Below are positions 1 through 10,867 of a stretch of 64,000 nt of DNA, piece after piece (the first letter of the stretch is position 1; each line of letters opens with the position of its first letter). A program made the translations under genes and the position numbers. Under the pieces are notes generated by a model, which was given only the letters and a program-made list of their open reading frames with translations, was not told the origin of the DNA and ran no database searches. Source of the DNA: Voacanga thouarsii (Eukaryota; Streptophyta; Magnoliopsida; Gentianales; Apocynaceae); assembly GCA_026120185.1 (NCBI GenBank), contig JANUWF010002287.1, positions 186,001 through 250,000 on the forward strand, written 5' to 3'.

Positions 1-960
1 CATCCTTAGTCCTTCGTAAGTATTTAAGGATGTTCTTTATAGCCACCCAATGACCCTCACCAAGATTAGATTGGTATCCGCTCGTCAAACTGAGAGCACA
101 AGATACATCGGGCCTTGTACATATCAAAGCGTACATGATAGATCCAACTGTCGAAGCATATGAAATTTTACTCATGTGATTTCTTTCAACTTGTGTCTTG
201 GGAGACATCAACTTTGAAAGGCTTACACCATGTAACATAGGTAAGAATCCCTTTTTGGATTGATTCATGCTAAACCTCTTTAGCACTTTATCTATGTATG
301 TAGACTGTGAAAGACCCACCAACCTTTTTGAATCTATCTCTATAGGTCCTTATTCTAAGAATATATGTTATTTCTCTAAGGTCTTTCATGGAGAATTGTT
401 TGGACAACCAATCTTTAACCATCTGCAAGACAAGTATATCGTTTCCTATTAGCAATATGTCATCTATACAAAGCAATAAGAAAATGATTGCGCTCCCACT
501 GACCTTTTTGTACATACAAGGCTCATTTATGTTTTGAATGAAACCAAACTCTTTGATTATTTCATCAAAACGGATGTTCCAACTCCTAGAAGCCTGCTTA
601 AGTCCATAAATGGACCTTTGCAGCTTGCACACCTTTGTGCTATTATTGGATGTGAAACCCTTAGGTTGTATCATATACACTTCCTCAGTCAAATTTCTAT
701 TTAGAAAAGCTATTTTCACATCTATTTGCCAAATCTCATAATCATAATAAGCAGCAATGGCTAGGAGTATCCTGATGAATTTTAACATGACTATTGGCGA
801 GAAGGTTTCGTCATAGTCAATACCATGTTATTGATGAAAACCCTTCACCACTAGTCGTGCTTTATAGGTAACTACATTACCATCTATGTCCGTTTTCTTC
901 TTGAAAACCCATTTGCACCCAATAGGTTTAATTCTTTTTGGTAGATCAACTAAAGTCCAT
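1..960 (-). pseudogene. Copia A reverse transcriptase/RNase H region, 3' part, truncated by window edge
   Basis: This is the reverse transcriptase of the Copia A polyprotein, read on the minus strand from about 960 down to base 1. RT copies element RNA into DNA inside virus-like particles. The clearest stretch (788-288) holds IWQIDVKIAFLN, then SIYGLKQASRSWN and the catalytic motif CIDDILLIGND, with both aspartates kept but Y and V replaced. Upstream (about 960-800) the RT entry motif GCKWVFKKK can be read, and downstream (about 250-1) CTRPD and the start of the RNase H linker. Frames change near 288 and stops fall near 830 and 960, so it is not functional. The rest of RNase H and the 3' LTR lie left of the window. 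Confidence 0.9.
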
Positions 961-962
961 AC

Positions 963-1938
963 TTAGTTGTCGTACATGGAATTCATCTCTGATTTCATAG
1001 CTTCAAGCCATTTGCCAGATTCTAAATTGTTCAGAACATCCTTGTAGGTAGTAGGCTTATATTCTTCTATGAGCAATACATCATCGTGGTCACTAATGAG
1101 AAATCCATATCTCTCAGGTGCCACACGTATCCTACTAGATCTACGAGGATCTTGTATAGTAGAAGGTTCATCTATTCTCTCAATAGATGTAAGATCAGAC
1201 GGTTGATCCTTGTTTGTTTGATCTTCATGAACTTCACTAAATTTAATTTTACTCCCACTGTCCCCTTTGAGCATGTGCTCATTCTCTAAGAAGACGGCAT
1301 GCTTCAAAACAAACATTTTATTTTCAGAGGGTAGGTAGAAGTAATGTCCGAAAGATTCTTTCGGATATCCCACGAACAAACACTTGTCAGACTTACTATC
1401 AAGTTTATTTGACTGTGGCCTTTTGACAAAGGCAGGACAACCCTATACTCGCAAGTGAGATAACATTGGTTTCTTACCAAAGAACATCTTAAATGGGGTA
1501 GAATCGACTATATTTGTTAGAACAGAAGTTACTAGTGCATGCCCCCAAAATGATTTTGGTGGGTCTGCAGAAGCCATCATGGTCTGTACCATGTCTAGAA
1601 GGGTTCGATTCCTTTTCTCAGATACACCATTATGTTGAGGTGTATGTGGTGGAGTCCATTGAGATAATATCCCATTATCTCTAAGATAACTCAGAAACTC
1701 TTGGCTCAAGTATTCTTCTCCTCGATCAAATCTTAGAGTCTTAATACTTTTACCAAGTTGTTTTTCTATTTCATTCTTGTAGTCTTTGAACTTATCAAAG
1801 GCCTCAGGTTTGTATTTCATTAAATACAAATACCCGTATCGTGAGATATCACCGATAAAGGTTATGAAATAGTTATAACCTTCTCGTACTTGTATTGACA
1901 TTAGGTCACATACATCAGAATGTATGAGTACTAATAAC
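963..1938 (-). pseudogene. Copia A integrase core and integrase-RT linker
   Basis: Integrase joins the cDNA copy to host DNA. On the minus strand the core reads YFITFIGDISRYGYLYLMK, RFDRGEEYLS and HNGVSEKRNRTLLDM, which are the three catalytic blocks of the D,D35E family. The last acidic residue is present; the IDD usually found at the first block is IGD. After the core, FGKKPMLSHLRV and VGYPKESFGHYFY are typical of the Copia integrase C-terminus, and RRSSRIRVAPERYG is the usual linker before RT. A stop and frame shift near 1380-1443 separate core and linker. Confidence 0.9.
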
Positions 1939-2440
1939 TCATTGGCCCGTTCTCCTTTTCCTGAAAAAAAGAGTTTTAGCTATTTTACCTAGTAAACAAG
2001 ACTTACATGTGCCATATGATTCATAATCAAATGACCATAAATCACCAAACTTGTGTAACTTATAAACACGATTTTCGTTTACATGGCTCAAACGACAATG
2101 CCATAAGTAAGAGGTGTTAGAGTTATCCATTTTAGGTTTCTTATTGTTTATATTGAGAACTGGATTATCCAAGTCTAGAACATATAAACCATTAACCAGA
2201 GTTGCTGAACCATAATGAATATTATTCAATGAAAAAGAACAACATTTATTCTTAAATATAAAATAAAATCCATTTAAGTCTAAACACGCAACTGAGATAA
2301 TGTTTTTCATTAAAACTGGTATATAATAATAGTTTTCTAATTCTAGAACTAATCTCGAAGGCAGGTTCAACTCATTTGTCCCCATAGCAAGTGAAGCAAT
2401 CTTTACCCCATTTGCTGTACGTAGATCCACGTCCCCTTTC
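1939..2440 (-). pseudogene. Copia A protease C-terminal part and pre-integrase zinc domain
   Basis: The minus-strand reading has NGVKIASLAMG and ENYYYIPVLMKNIISVACL, which is the protease tail, then SYLWHCRLSHVNENRVYKLHK and CKSCLLGK, the HHCC pre-integrase zinc domain of Copia polyproteins. The reading stops abruptly at 2440 where solo LTR F1 begins, and resumes at 6621 with the protease active site. The flanking five bases CTTTC are duplicated at 6616-6620. Confidence 0.88.
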
Positions 2441-2693
2441 TGTGACACCCCACCTAAAACCAACCCTAGAGTAAGGGGGTCGGGAATGCATATCATATTA
2501 CTTTGCATGAATATCTATGTTTTTGAATGATTTTTTGTGCTTTAGAGTCGTGGATTATAGGGTTAAATACTTAGTTATACTTATTGAGTAGGAGGGGTAA
2601 AATGGTAATTTTGCTTGAGGTCAGAATAGGAAGATAACTTGAGGAGTAGATAAGAAAAATATGCGGGTGAGAAAATAAGAACAAGAGTTGTTG

Positions 2694-2750
2694 TGGTTTA
2701 GTGGTTAGAGTCTTGGAATTAATCTCTAAGGTCATGAGTTCAAATCCCAT
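2694..2750 (+). other. tRNA-like A/B-box module in solo LTR F1
   Basis: TGGTTTAGTGGTTAGAG (2694-2710) resembles the D-arm/A-box of a tRNA, and GAGTTCAAATCC (2736-2747) fits the B-box/T-arm consensus with the expected spacing. It lies about 255 bases into the LTR, the same offset as a similar module in the G-family LTRs. It is not a complete tRNA: I see no acceptor stem. A SINE-like remnant captured by an ancestral LTR is the simplest reading. Confidence 0.5.
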
Positions 2751-4369
2751 CATTTAAGCTTTTACCATGATTATCTTAATTAAGTTTGAATTTTTGTTTT
2801 CTTGCATTCCATGAAAATAGGAATAATTGTCTTAAGGGAGACATGAAGAGAATGTCCTAATCTTATCCTCATGTCCTAAATGAATTCTAGAAGAATTCTT
2901 GTCCAATTTATTACCTCTAGCTTTGTCCTAGCATTTTCCTAATTCAAATGAACTAAAATCCATTAAATCTTTTTCTTTGAATTCCAAAAAAATTCTGTGA
3001 TAATTTCTTCCCCTTGAATTTCAAAAATCAGCTTTGGGGAAGGGAGGTTGACCGAAAATAGGAGGGGAAATAGGAAGGGTTCCAAGAGAAAATCAATCAC
3101 CATGGAAGGACCTTCAAATCTATCTTCATGTTGTTCATGCTTTAGTGGTAAGAAATCTGGAAATTTTCCAGATTTGTTGCAGACCTTTTCTTCGAAAATT
3201 CAGGCCATAAACCCATTCATTTGCTGCCCAGAAAATGGTCATTTCAAGTGGCTTGGAAGCTGGAAAAATTGTGCAATTTTCGGACTGCACAAAACAACAC
3301 CAAACCAGAAAAATTTTCTGGGCAATTCGCAGCTCTTCATCAAAGAAATAAAGCTGTTTTTAGTTCATCTTCAAGCCAGCAAATGCCTCTGTATTTGTCT
3401 AGAAATGAGGCTAAAAAACCACCCTTGGAAGACCCTCAAACATCCCTGAAGAACCTCTGAAAAATCGAGCTAAGAGGGTGCGAAAATCCTGCACCAAAAT
3501 TCTGCAATTTTCGGAAAGCCATGAACACTTGAGACCAGAATTTTCCAGCCTTGTTCTTTTCTAGCCTAAGACCGAAAATCACGTTCAACCTCTGTAGAAT
3601 TGAGCCTTGTTCAGCTATACACTGAACGCCATTAAACCCACACTTACCTTGAAGCATAAGGACTCCATAGCCACACCACAAAACACTCATAAGATCACTC
3701 CATTCAAACTCTATTTGAACTTCAAATAATTTCAGCATTTCACTCCAATAAAATCACTCTTGCATTAAGCTGAATTAACCAGAATTTCCTCTGCCTTTAA
3801 GGACTGAATTTCAGCCAGCCTTGAGCAACATTAACCTTCAATCATTTCAGCAAGACAACCTTGTTTCAGCCGACACCATTAAAGTCCATAGACACCTCTC
3901 TTGATCAAACACCATAGTTGATCTTTTACCTTAAACATCTCCACCATTTCCTCCATTTAAATTTCAAATAAAATCTGATTTCTCTCTCTCACAAAGCTGA
4001 AAAACGGAACTCTCAATCACACCCTACCATTCAGCCAGCCTTCTAGCAGAATTCATGCAGCACTTCTTCTAATTTCTCTCCATTTTCACCTAAAACACCA
4101 AGAACACACACTAAACTTCTTCAAGCCTAAACCTACTTTAAACACCTCCAATCACTCTCAAATACTCCAGATCATCTCTACTTAATCCCTAGACTTCATT
4201 TCTGCCATTTATAACACGAAATCTCGCAAACAAGAATTTTCAACCGGATAAAAAATCAGTTTTTCTTGAAGACCTCAAGAACATCAACAAGGTAAAACAA
4301 GAACAACCTTCTCGTTCATCTTCTTCCATTCAATTCTTAATACACCTATCTAATGCTCTCTTTCTCTTT

Positions 4370-4390
4370 CTCTCTCTCTCTCTCTCTCTC
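4370..4390. repeat. CT microsatellite
   Basis: A pure CT dinucleotide run within solo LTR F1, extended by imperfect pyrimidine sequence on both sides. Confidence 0.9.
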
Positions 4391-5884
4391 ACTCACTCTC
4401 TTCTAACTGAAATGGTTGATCAAACCATCAACCATGTATGTTGTTTCATTGGACCATTCAAGTCATTCCATCGCACATGGACCTTCTTTTGTCTTCATCA
4501 AAGGACTTGACAATCAAGTATTCATTCTTAAATTTCTCTTATTAAATTCTGAAATCATGTCTCCTAGATGATGATAGAGAAATGGAATATGATTGGGAGA
4601 TTGAGTATATGCATGTGGATTAGGGGGATGAAGCTATGACATGATGATGGTTGTATTTGACTAGAATGTATGTGTTTTCCTTTCGAATCAATATATGTTC
4701 TTCATGCTTGATGAATTTAATGGATGTTGAAGCATGATTAGATATTATGACACCAAAGGTGATTAGGCTTTTATGATCTTATTTTCCATGGAAACTATGA
4801 TTGATGATTATGCTTAGTAGGATTTTTGGCCATGTGATAGTATGAGATAGTTCAAGTGTTTGTTCATGAATAGATTAATTTCTTGTTTGATGATGGAGAA
4901 TGGGATCATGAATCTTTTCTAGCAATAGGAAGACCATGATGTAAGATTATTTTCTTGTTAATTCTAAGTTATATTCATCAACAAATTTTATTACATGAAT
5001 TAAAATTACTACTATATTTTTCTTCAAAAAATTCGAAACACTAGGGGATTTGGATTAGAATATTAAATCAAACTATTAATATTTTTATTATACGAAAATT
5101 TAAAATAATTTATTAATAAATTTTAATTATTATTAATTATTTATTATCTCTTCGAAATTAATTAAAAATTATTCTTTATTTATAATAAAGCTATTTTTAA
5201 ATTACCATTTCTTAATATTAAATAAGACTTAATAATATTTAAAATTCAAACCTTGGTTTATTTATTAATAATAACACTTAAGAATTATTATTTGAGTGTA
5301 TAATTTATTAACAATTATTTTAGAACCCCTAGTTATTTCAACCTATCAAACTAGACTTATTTTATAAAATTCTTCATCATCTAGCCTTAAAGCTTAGGAC
5401 ATTAAGGTCATGGTTAGACATGGTTGTCACTAGATGAGCTAATAATTATTTATGTAAGGCAGGTATAGCTTGAATGTGACCTTATGTTTTGTGTTTACCC
5501 CAGGCAGGGGTTAGGTTAGCCTTGGAAGACTTTTGAGTAGAGCAAGCAAAGAAGCAGGTAAGCTCCTGCACGGAGTTTTGTGAAGACCAAAAGTTATTGT
5601 GGCAAGCAAATGCAATGTATATGGGCATTATTTGTAAAGGCAATTAAGGACTGTTTTTCCTTTTTATTTCAGTCAAGCAAATCATTTAGAAATTGAACAA
5701 GCAGTTTTACACAAATCTAAATTTTTTCTAAAATCCAACTTGACTAGACTTTTGGAAACCCTTCATTTCTATTTCCAAATAAAGCAAAGCTTGATCAATT
5801 TTCTCCCAAGTGGAACAATCAACGTTGAGTACTCAATAAGGGTAGACCACCAGGACTAGTCTTTAAAAGGGTTAGGGTAAGTCT

Positions 5885-5907
5885 CTCAGTAGGTGGCCAC
5901 CTCTGAG
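5885..5907 (+). other. Mid-LTR hairpin, F1 version
   Basis: CTCAG pairs with CTGAG around an inner AGGT/ACCT stem closed by a GGCC loop. The equivalent place in the G LTRs and in F2 also folds, with CTTCT/AGAAG outside and GGAGG/CCTCC or AGAGG/CCTCT inside. The F1 register differs by a base or two, so homology of the inner stem is less certain. Confidence 0.45.
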
Positions 5908-6557
5908 GGGTGAGTCCTTCCTGGATAGGACGCCAGTCCGGTAGGTCATGCCGGTCCGAGTTAGCAAGTTTCAGGCATGTGGACTGTGTATTTTCAGAGT
6001 GGGCAACCGGTATGTTTGGGTGTAGAGATGGAGGAGTATCTCACCCGGTAGGCCGTACACCTACCTTTTGTCAGTATTACACAAAGTGTGGCATTCTGAC
6101 TGTTATTGGTCATGGGGCCCAACGTGTGGTAACCCATGGCTACCCATTTGAGCGGTTGTATTTATTGTGCGCATGTACGATTTGAAAAGTGAAACACTAC
6201 TCTTTATTTTCAACACTTATTTATTGCTTGCCAGCACTTTTCCCTATGAAACTTTTACAACTTGCATACATGAATTATTTTACCTGAAACACTTATAGCA
6301 CACACGGGCTTACTGAGATTTTTTTCTCACCACCTTTTATACCATATTTTCAGGAAGATCCTACTGTGGAGATCATTAGCTAGAATGTTGCCTTGCTTGA
6401 AGACTCTTGTTATTTACTTTAAGTATTGTTTGAGAGATTGTTGCAAACAATTTATTTTGGATTTGTGCCAGTATTTATCTTTTGGGTTGTAATAAATTTA
6501 ATTTAAAAGTCGTTTGTTTTATTCTATTTTCATGTAACCTAGTTATAAAGACCCCTT

Positions 6558-6596
6558 GTCCTTTGGACGGGGCAACATCCCCGGCCCTGATGGGCC
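6558..6596 (+). other. Three consecutive hairpins at the 3' end of LTR F1
   Basis: Hairpin a is GTCC-TTT-GGAC (6558-6568). Hairpin b is GGGG-CAACA-TCCC (6569-6581). Hairpin c is GGCCC-TGAT-GGGCC (6583-6596). In a full element this would be the U5 segment just before the primer site. Compared with F2, stems b and c keep pairing through double changes. Confidence 0.6.
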
Positions 6597-6620
6597 TAGG
6601 TAGTGGGGTGTTACACTTTC

Positions 6621-6751
6621 TCTAGCCTTCTACTGATTTTTAGTCTCTGCAAGTTATTGCACAAATGAGATCCACATCCGGTATCTAATATCCATATCTC
6701 ATTTCTAAAGACAGTATTTATCTCAATCATAAATATATCCGGAGTAGAAGT
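6621..6751 (-). pseudogene. Copia A protease active-site fragment
   Basis: This short island between two inserted solo LTRs reads on the minus strand WILDTGCGSHLCNNLQ. The DTG triad is the aspartic protease active site of Copia elements, which cleaves the polyprotein. It is the direct continuation of the 1939-2440 segment, split by solo LTR F1, and its upstream side is cut by the Copia solo LTR at 6752. Confidence 0.88.
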
Positions 6752-8114
6752 TGTTAGTGTTATGCCCTAGAGGCAATCACTTGTACATTGTATATGGCAT
6801 ATTTTATTTTAATAAAAGGTATTATTTATCTTACAGTTTCTTTTGTTTACTTTTACATAATATAACTATTCGATAAAGTCCCTAGAACAACACTGTGTTA
6901 TGGAAATCATAATAGAGATCATGATATGAGATTCCTACTATATTGTATAGTGTTAGTACTTAAATAGTTCCTAGTCGTAGTATTAATGAGATAGGACAGC
7001 ATTAATGTATTAAGACTAGCATGTGTTAGACTTCTTGATTTGATCAGGCAGTGGTTCTCATATCCACGAGTATTGAGATATTCAAAGTTAACACATGGAT
7101 GCTTGTTAATGGAATAAGTTCATTGGATAACCTAGCTATGAGATAATCATATGGATAACTATTTAGTGCCAGTGATATAATCTCAATATAGCAAACGTGC
7201 AAGTATCCTTAGACTTGAGATCTCCAAGGTACTTTGTTTGCTGAGCATTGTATTATGGTTCCAATCTCTGGAGCTCGATTGAGGGCTGCATATCGGATGG
7301 ATATTGGGTACATTGTGAGGTAAATGAAAGTAGTTGAGAGGGTCAATAAAGGATTCACCACTCCTAATAGTAGGGGCGAATATCTCATAGCCACTTCTAA
7401 GAATTACTACTCGAGAAGTCTTTGGCCAAGGAAATTGTGTATTGGAAATAGTTCCAATTGATACACATTTAAAGTAGTGGGTTTTTGGTACAAGTACTAT
7501 TATATTCGGGTCAGAATTAATTCTGAAGGGAGTCGGCACTAATTCCGTACTCCAAACCGAATAAGATATTGTATGGTGAAATGAGTTAATTGCACTGTAG
7601 TTTGTTATTGAAGGGTTCATGTCAAGCCACTTAACTTCCTGGACTCTTAGGTGTTCATGATGTATTGCTAGATACCACTCATGATTTGGGAATATGAGTT
7701 TATTAATTGATGAATTAATAAACCAATCCTGATTAGAATCTATATGATTAATTCTAATTAATTATGGATTATTAATCTCAAAGACGTTTGGATTAATTCA
7801 TATTCATTACCAATTGACTGGAAAACCTAATAGGTCACACACAATAGAGGATTATATACTCAAGATATTATTTGATAACATAGTGGGGTTAATTGCGAGA
7901 AAGAGAAGTTGTGGATAAATTATAATTAGTTATAATTTGTGGTCCAAATTATAATTGTGAGAATTTGATATTTCCAATTACAATTATGGAATTCTAATTG
8001 TTTTAGGATTTTAGTTTTTTCAGTGAATTTTTTGATTTATATGATGATATAACTAAAACCCTGGGAGGGTAATTCGCACGAAAATAGCAGCCACCAAAAC
8101 TCTTTTCTCTTCTC

Positions 8115-8167
<53 letters not shown>

Positions 8168-8507
8168 GTTGAAAATGAGAAGAGCCCTAGCCGCCATCTT
8201 TTTCTGCTAGCACAGGAAATTTTGGTGCTTGAGTGTTTCTCTTTGTGGATTCCTATTCGAGATAATCACACACTGTGATTATAGTGGTTGGACGTTCAAC
8301 TCTCTTAGAGTTTGATCAAGAGGATTGCTGGATCGCGTCTCGACTTGAAGAAGAAAATTTTGTTCTTCGGATGATCAAAGAAAGGTAAAAAGCTATTACA
8401 TTTGTTATCTTTATGTCTTGTTTTCTACGCATATGCGGATCCTGTGATTGTATCTCGTTTTATTCTTCCGCTATGCCATATAGGATATGAGCCTGAGATA
8501 CCAAACA
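6752..8507 (+). mobile_element. Solo LTR of the Copia A family
   Basis: A 1756-bp solo LTR starting TGTTAGTGTTATGCC and ending GATACCAAACA, flanked by exact 5-bp duplications GAAGT (6747-6751 and 8508-8512). It is the same family as the 5' LTR of Copia A (11255-13003) but in opposite orientation, so a relative of A inserted into A between protease and the gag zinc knuckle. It includes a CT run at about 8122-8161. A minus-strand 145-codon open frame (7620-7183) is antisense and is not counted as a gene. Confidence 0.93.
8122..8161. repeat. CT microsatellite
   Basis: About twenty CT units in the 3' part of the Copia solo LTR. On the other strand it gives a meaningless Arg-Glu repeat frame. Confidence 0.92.
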
Positions 8508-8512
8508 GAAGT

Positions 8513-9335
8513 TGAAGTGCTTGCAAGCTTCCCTTTTTGCTTCTTGTCCTTAACGGTCTCCAAGTAGGCTTTGCAGTTGCACCTCCAATGGCCCATCTTA
8601 CCACAATGATGGCATGGGCCCTTGGTGGCAGCGTCCTTCTTCCTCACACCACCTTTGGGCTTCGTGAGAGCCTTCTTCTTCTTTTGAACTTTTTTCTTAG
8701 AAGAAGAAGATTCTACCATTAAAACTACATTAGAATCCTTTTTCATGGAGAACTCTGCAGTTTTGAGAAGATTGATCAACTCAGGAATGGTGAACTTAAT
8801 TTTGTTCATCTGATAGTTAATCACAAATTGTGAGAAACTATTAGGCAAAGGTTATAGAATTAAGTCAATACTTAAGTCATGGTCCATTGTGAACTCGAGT
8901 GATCCAAGCTTCATTATCAAACCTAGCATCTTCAGCCCATGAGTGGCCACAGAATAACCCTCTACCATTTTGCAACGGAATAGTTCCTTCGAGATCTCGT
9001 ATCTCTCAGTTTTGGCTTGGGCATCAAACAGCTCTCAAAGATGTAGTATAATCTATTGAGCATCCATATACTTGTGCTGTTTTTGCAGCTCGGGAGTCAT
9101 GGATGCCAGCATAATACATGATACTTGTATCACTATCCTCCTTATACCTTTTGTGGACAGCATGCTCATTAGCAAGAGCATCTTGAGTTGGTGGTGGCAG
9201 AATAGGAACATCTAGCATGTAGAGTAACTTTTCTGATTTGAGAACGATTCTCAAATTTCTATACCAGTCGAGGTAGTTTAATTCGTTTAACTTGTTGGTT
9301 TCCAAGACGCTACGTAGGTTTAGGTTTGTTGACAT
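8513..9335 (-). pseudogene. Copia A gag with CCHC zinc knuckle
   Basis: Gag forms the particle shell and binds element RNA. The minus-strand start at 9335 reads MSTNLNLRSVLETNKLNE then LDWYRNLRIVLKSEKLLYML, a common N-terminus of plant Copia gag. Nearer 8848-8560 it reads INLLKTAEFSMKK and CHHCGKMGHWRCNCK, a CCHC-type RNA-binding knuckle, preceded by a lysine-rich stretch. Frame breaks near 9040 and 8850 make it non-functional. Homologous gag fragments remain in Copia B at 18462-19090 and 50503-50621. Confidence 0.88.
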
Positions 9336-9473
9336 GATGCAAGTGTCCTAGATGTAAAGATAGAGAGGATTAGATACTGTATATGTACATGAAATGCAAA
9401 TAATTAAAATTTTAATTAAACGTATTTTTACTCCACTATTTTACTTAAACCAATAGCCCCCACTACTGATTCG

Positions 9474-9496
9474 GGAAAGCCCGTTGGAAGCTTTCC
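9474..9496 (-). other. Conserved leader hairpin in Copia A
   Basis: GGAAAGC and GCTTTCC form a 7-bp perfect stem around a 9-nt loop. The same stem occurs in the Copia B leader at 50761-50782 with an 8-nt loop, so the stem is kept while the loop length changes. Confidence 0.55.
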
Positions 9497-10665
9497 TAGT
9501 GGACCAGTATCTAAATTCCTCAAGAATAACATTGGGTTTGCTCAACAAGCCACCCTTGAGTTCATTGGTAGGTATCCAATACCAATTACTTGGGTATGTA
9601 ACTACCAAATCATTGAGTGATTAACAACTTTTAATCTTAAAGCCTTTTGGGATACCTCAACTTTTCCTCTAATTTTTTTTTCTTGAGTTTGCCCAACCGG
9701 GATAAAGAATTTAGTTAAACCCGATCCATTAATCAGGAATTTAATTCCAAAAGAATTTAACTCCATAACTTGAACATGCCTGATGTCAAGTAGTCTTAGG
9801 TTTTCCCAACAACCTGGTCTTGAAAAAGGACTCTCGTTCTTACTATTTTAACGGAAGGAATTAGGTTTAATATTAATTAAGGAATTTGTTCCTTTTAATG
9901 ATTTCATTAAATGACATGCATAAAAATCAATAAATCACATAATTGATAATGATGGTAATAAAGCGATTACGTGGTATGGTTATGGACTTTACCTTAAATT
10001 AATTTCTTTGAGCCATAAAAGAAATTAATATAATTAACCATATGCGTTCATGCATGATTTAAGTAGAAGGTCTTACCTTCTCGCCTTATTTTGGTTGCCA
10101 TATCCAAAATAGAATAATTCTACTCCTATCTAACCTATGTAAACTAATTACATAATTTCTTAAAGAGAGAAAACCTCGAGTTACATTCGAGGGGAGTTAG
10201 ATGAGAAGAGAATTACTCAAGAATTCTAGAGAAGGTAGGACAGGCAGGCCCTATTTCATAAAAAATCAAAATTGTAAAATGCATGAATTGATATAATTAG
10301 TTTTAGTCCATAACTATACACCATGCCATTAACTATGCTTAAACAAAATAAACATATAATTTTTATTATTCAAAAATCACTATTTTAGAAAACTAAAACA
10401 AATTCTAAAATCAATATTTTAGAAAAATACATTAATTTTAAATTTTCAAAATCATTATTTTGTAAAAATAAAATTGTTTAACTCAAAACTAATTTTGAGA
10501 AAATGCTTTTGGGTCCCATCTTTAGCTACGATAACGACGGTCGACCAGCGGGCGGGGGTCAAGGGGGTAGCGCCTCTTGAAAGAAAATTTTATTTTACCG
10601 CCTCTCATCATATGAGATTTTTCCCTTTCAAAATCCTCTTTTTTTTTTTTTTTTTTAATACTAGA

Positions 10666-10867
10666 GCGTGCAAAACAAAGCAGAACCAACGCTGGTTTGG
10701 AAGCCAGAGCCGGCGCTAGTTGCGGTCTGGTTTTAAAGAAAAATTTTTCCAGAAACGATTTTTGGACGATGCAAAACAGCACGGAACCGACGCCGGCTAG
10801 GAGTTGGAGCCGGCATTGGCTGTAGTCGAGAACAAGGCGGCGATTTTTGAAAATTTTCCAGAAACAG
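10666..10867 (-). repeat. Tandem ~101-bp duplication with GC-rich hairpins in Copia A leader
   Basis: Two diverged copies begin at TGCAAAAC (10669 and 10770) and end in a shared CCAGAAAC word. Copy one contains AACCA-ACGC-TGGTT (10684-10697). Copy two contains GCCGGCT and AGCCGGC (10792-10798 and 10808-10814), a 7-bp stem with a 9-nt loop. The block stands out from AT-rich surroundings. Confidence 0.65.

Larger units (their letters stand above)
2441..6615 (+). mobile_element. Solo LTR F1, Gypsy-type family F
   Basis: A 4175-bp solo LTR. It starts TGTGACACCCC and ends GGGGTGTTACA, which are near-perfect inverted ends. It is flanked by an exact 5-bp target duplication CTTTC (2436-2440 and 6616-6620), which shows insertion into the Copia A protease gene followed by LTR-LTR recombination. 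No internal domain is present. The 3' third (about 5825-6615) closely resembles the 3' third of the G1-G3 LTRs, while the rest differs, so F and G are sister families. Short open frames inside it (for example at 3048-3449 on plus) match nothing I recognise. It also contains a CT tract near 4370-4390 and an AT-rich block at 4980-5330. Confidence 0.93.

Noticed and set aside
2694..2750. A functional tRNA gene
   Set aside because: Only A-box and B-box-like words and part of the T arm are visible. No acceptor or anticodon stem can be drawn.
3048..3449. 133-codon plus frame in solo LTR F1
   Set aside because: It lies inside an LTR, has no recognisable domain and is missing from F2, where this part is deleted.
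7183..7620. 145-codon antisense frame in the Copia solo LTR, with a related 118-codon frame at 16461-16105 and a shorter one at 12129-12329
   Set aside because: The copies differ by about 22 replacements in 117 residues and the frame is closed early in the Copia A LTR. This looks like neutral drift of a chance frame rather than protein conservation.
8003..8197. Frame with an Arg-Glu repeat
   Set aside because: It is the translation of the CT microsatellite on the other strand.
10474..10782. Overlapping frames in the Copia A leader
   Set aside because: They cover homopolymer T/A runs and the GC-rich hairpin repeats. There is no codon bias, domain or counterpart in Copia B.
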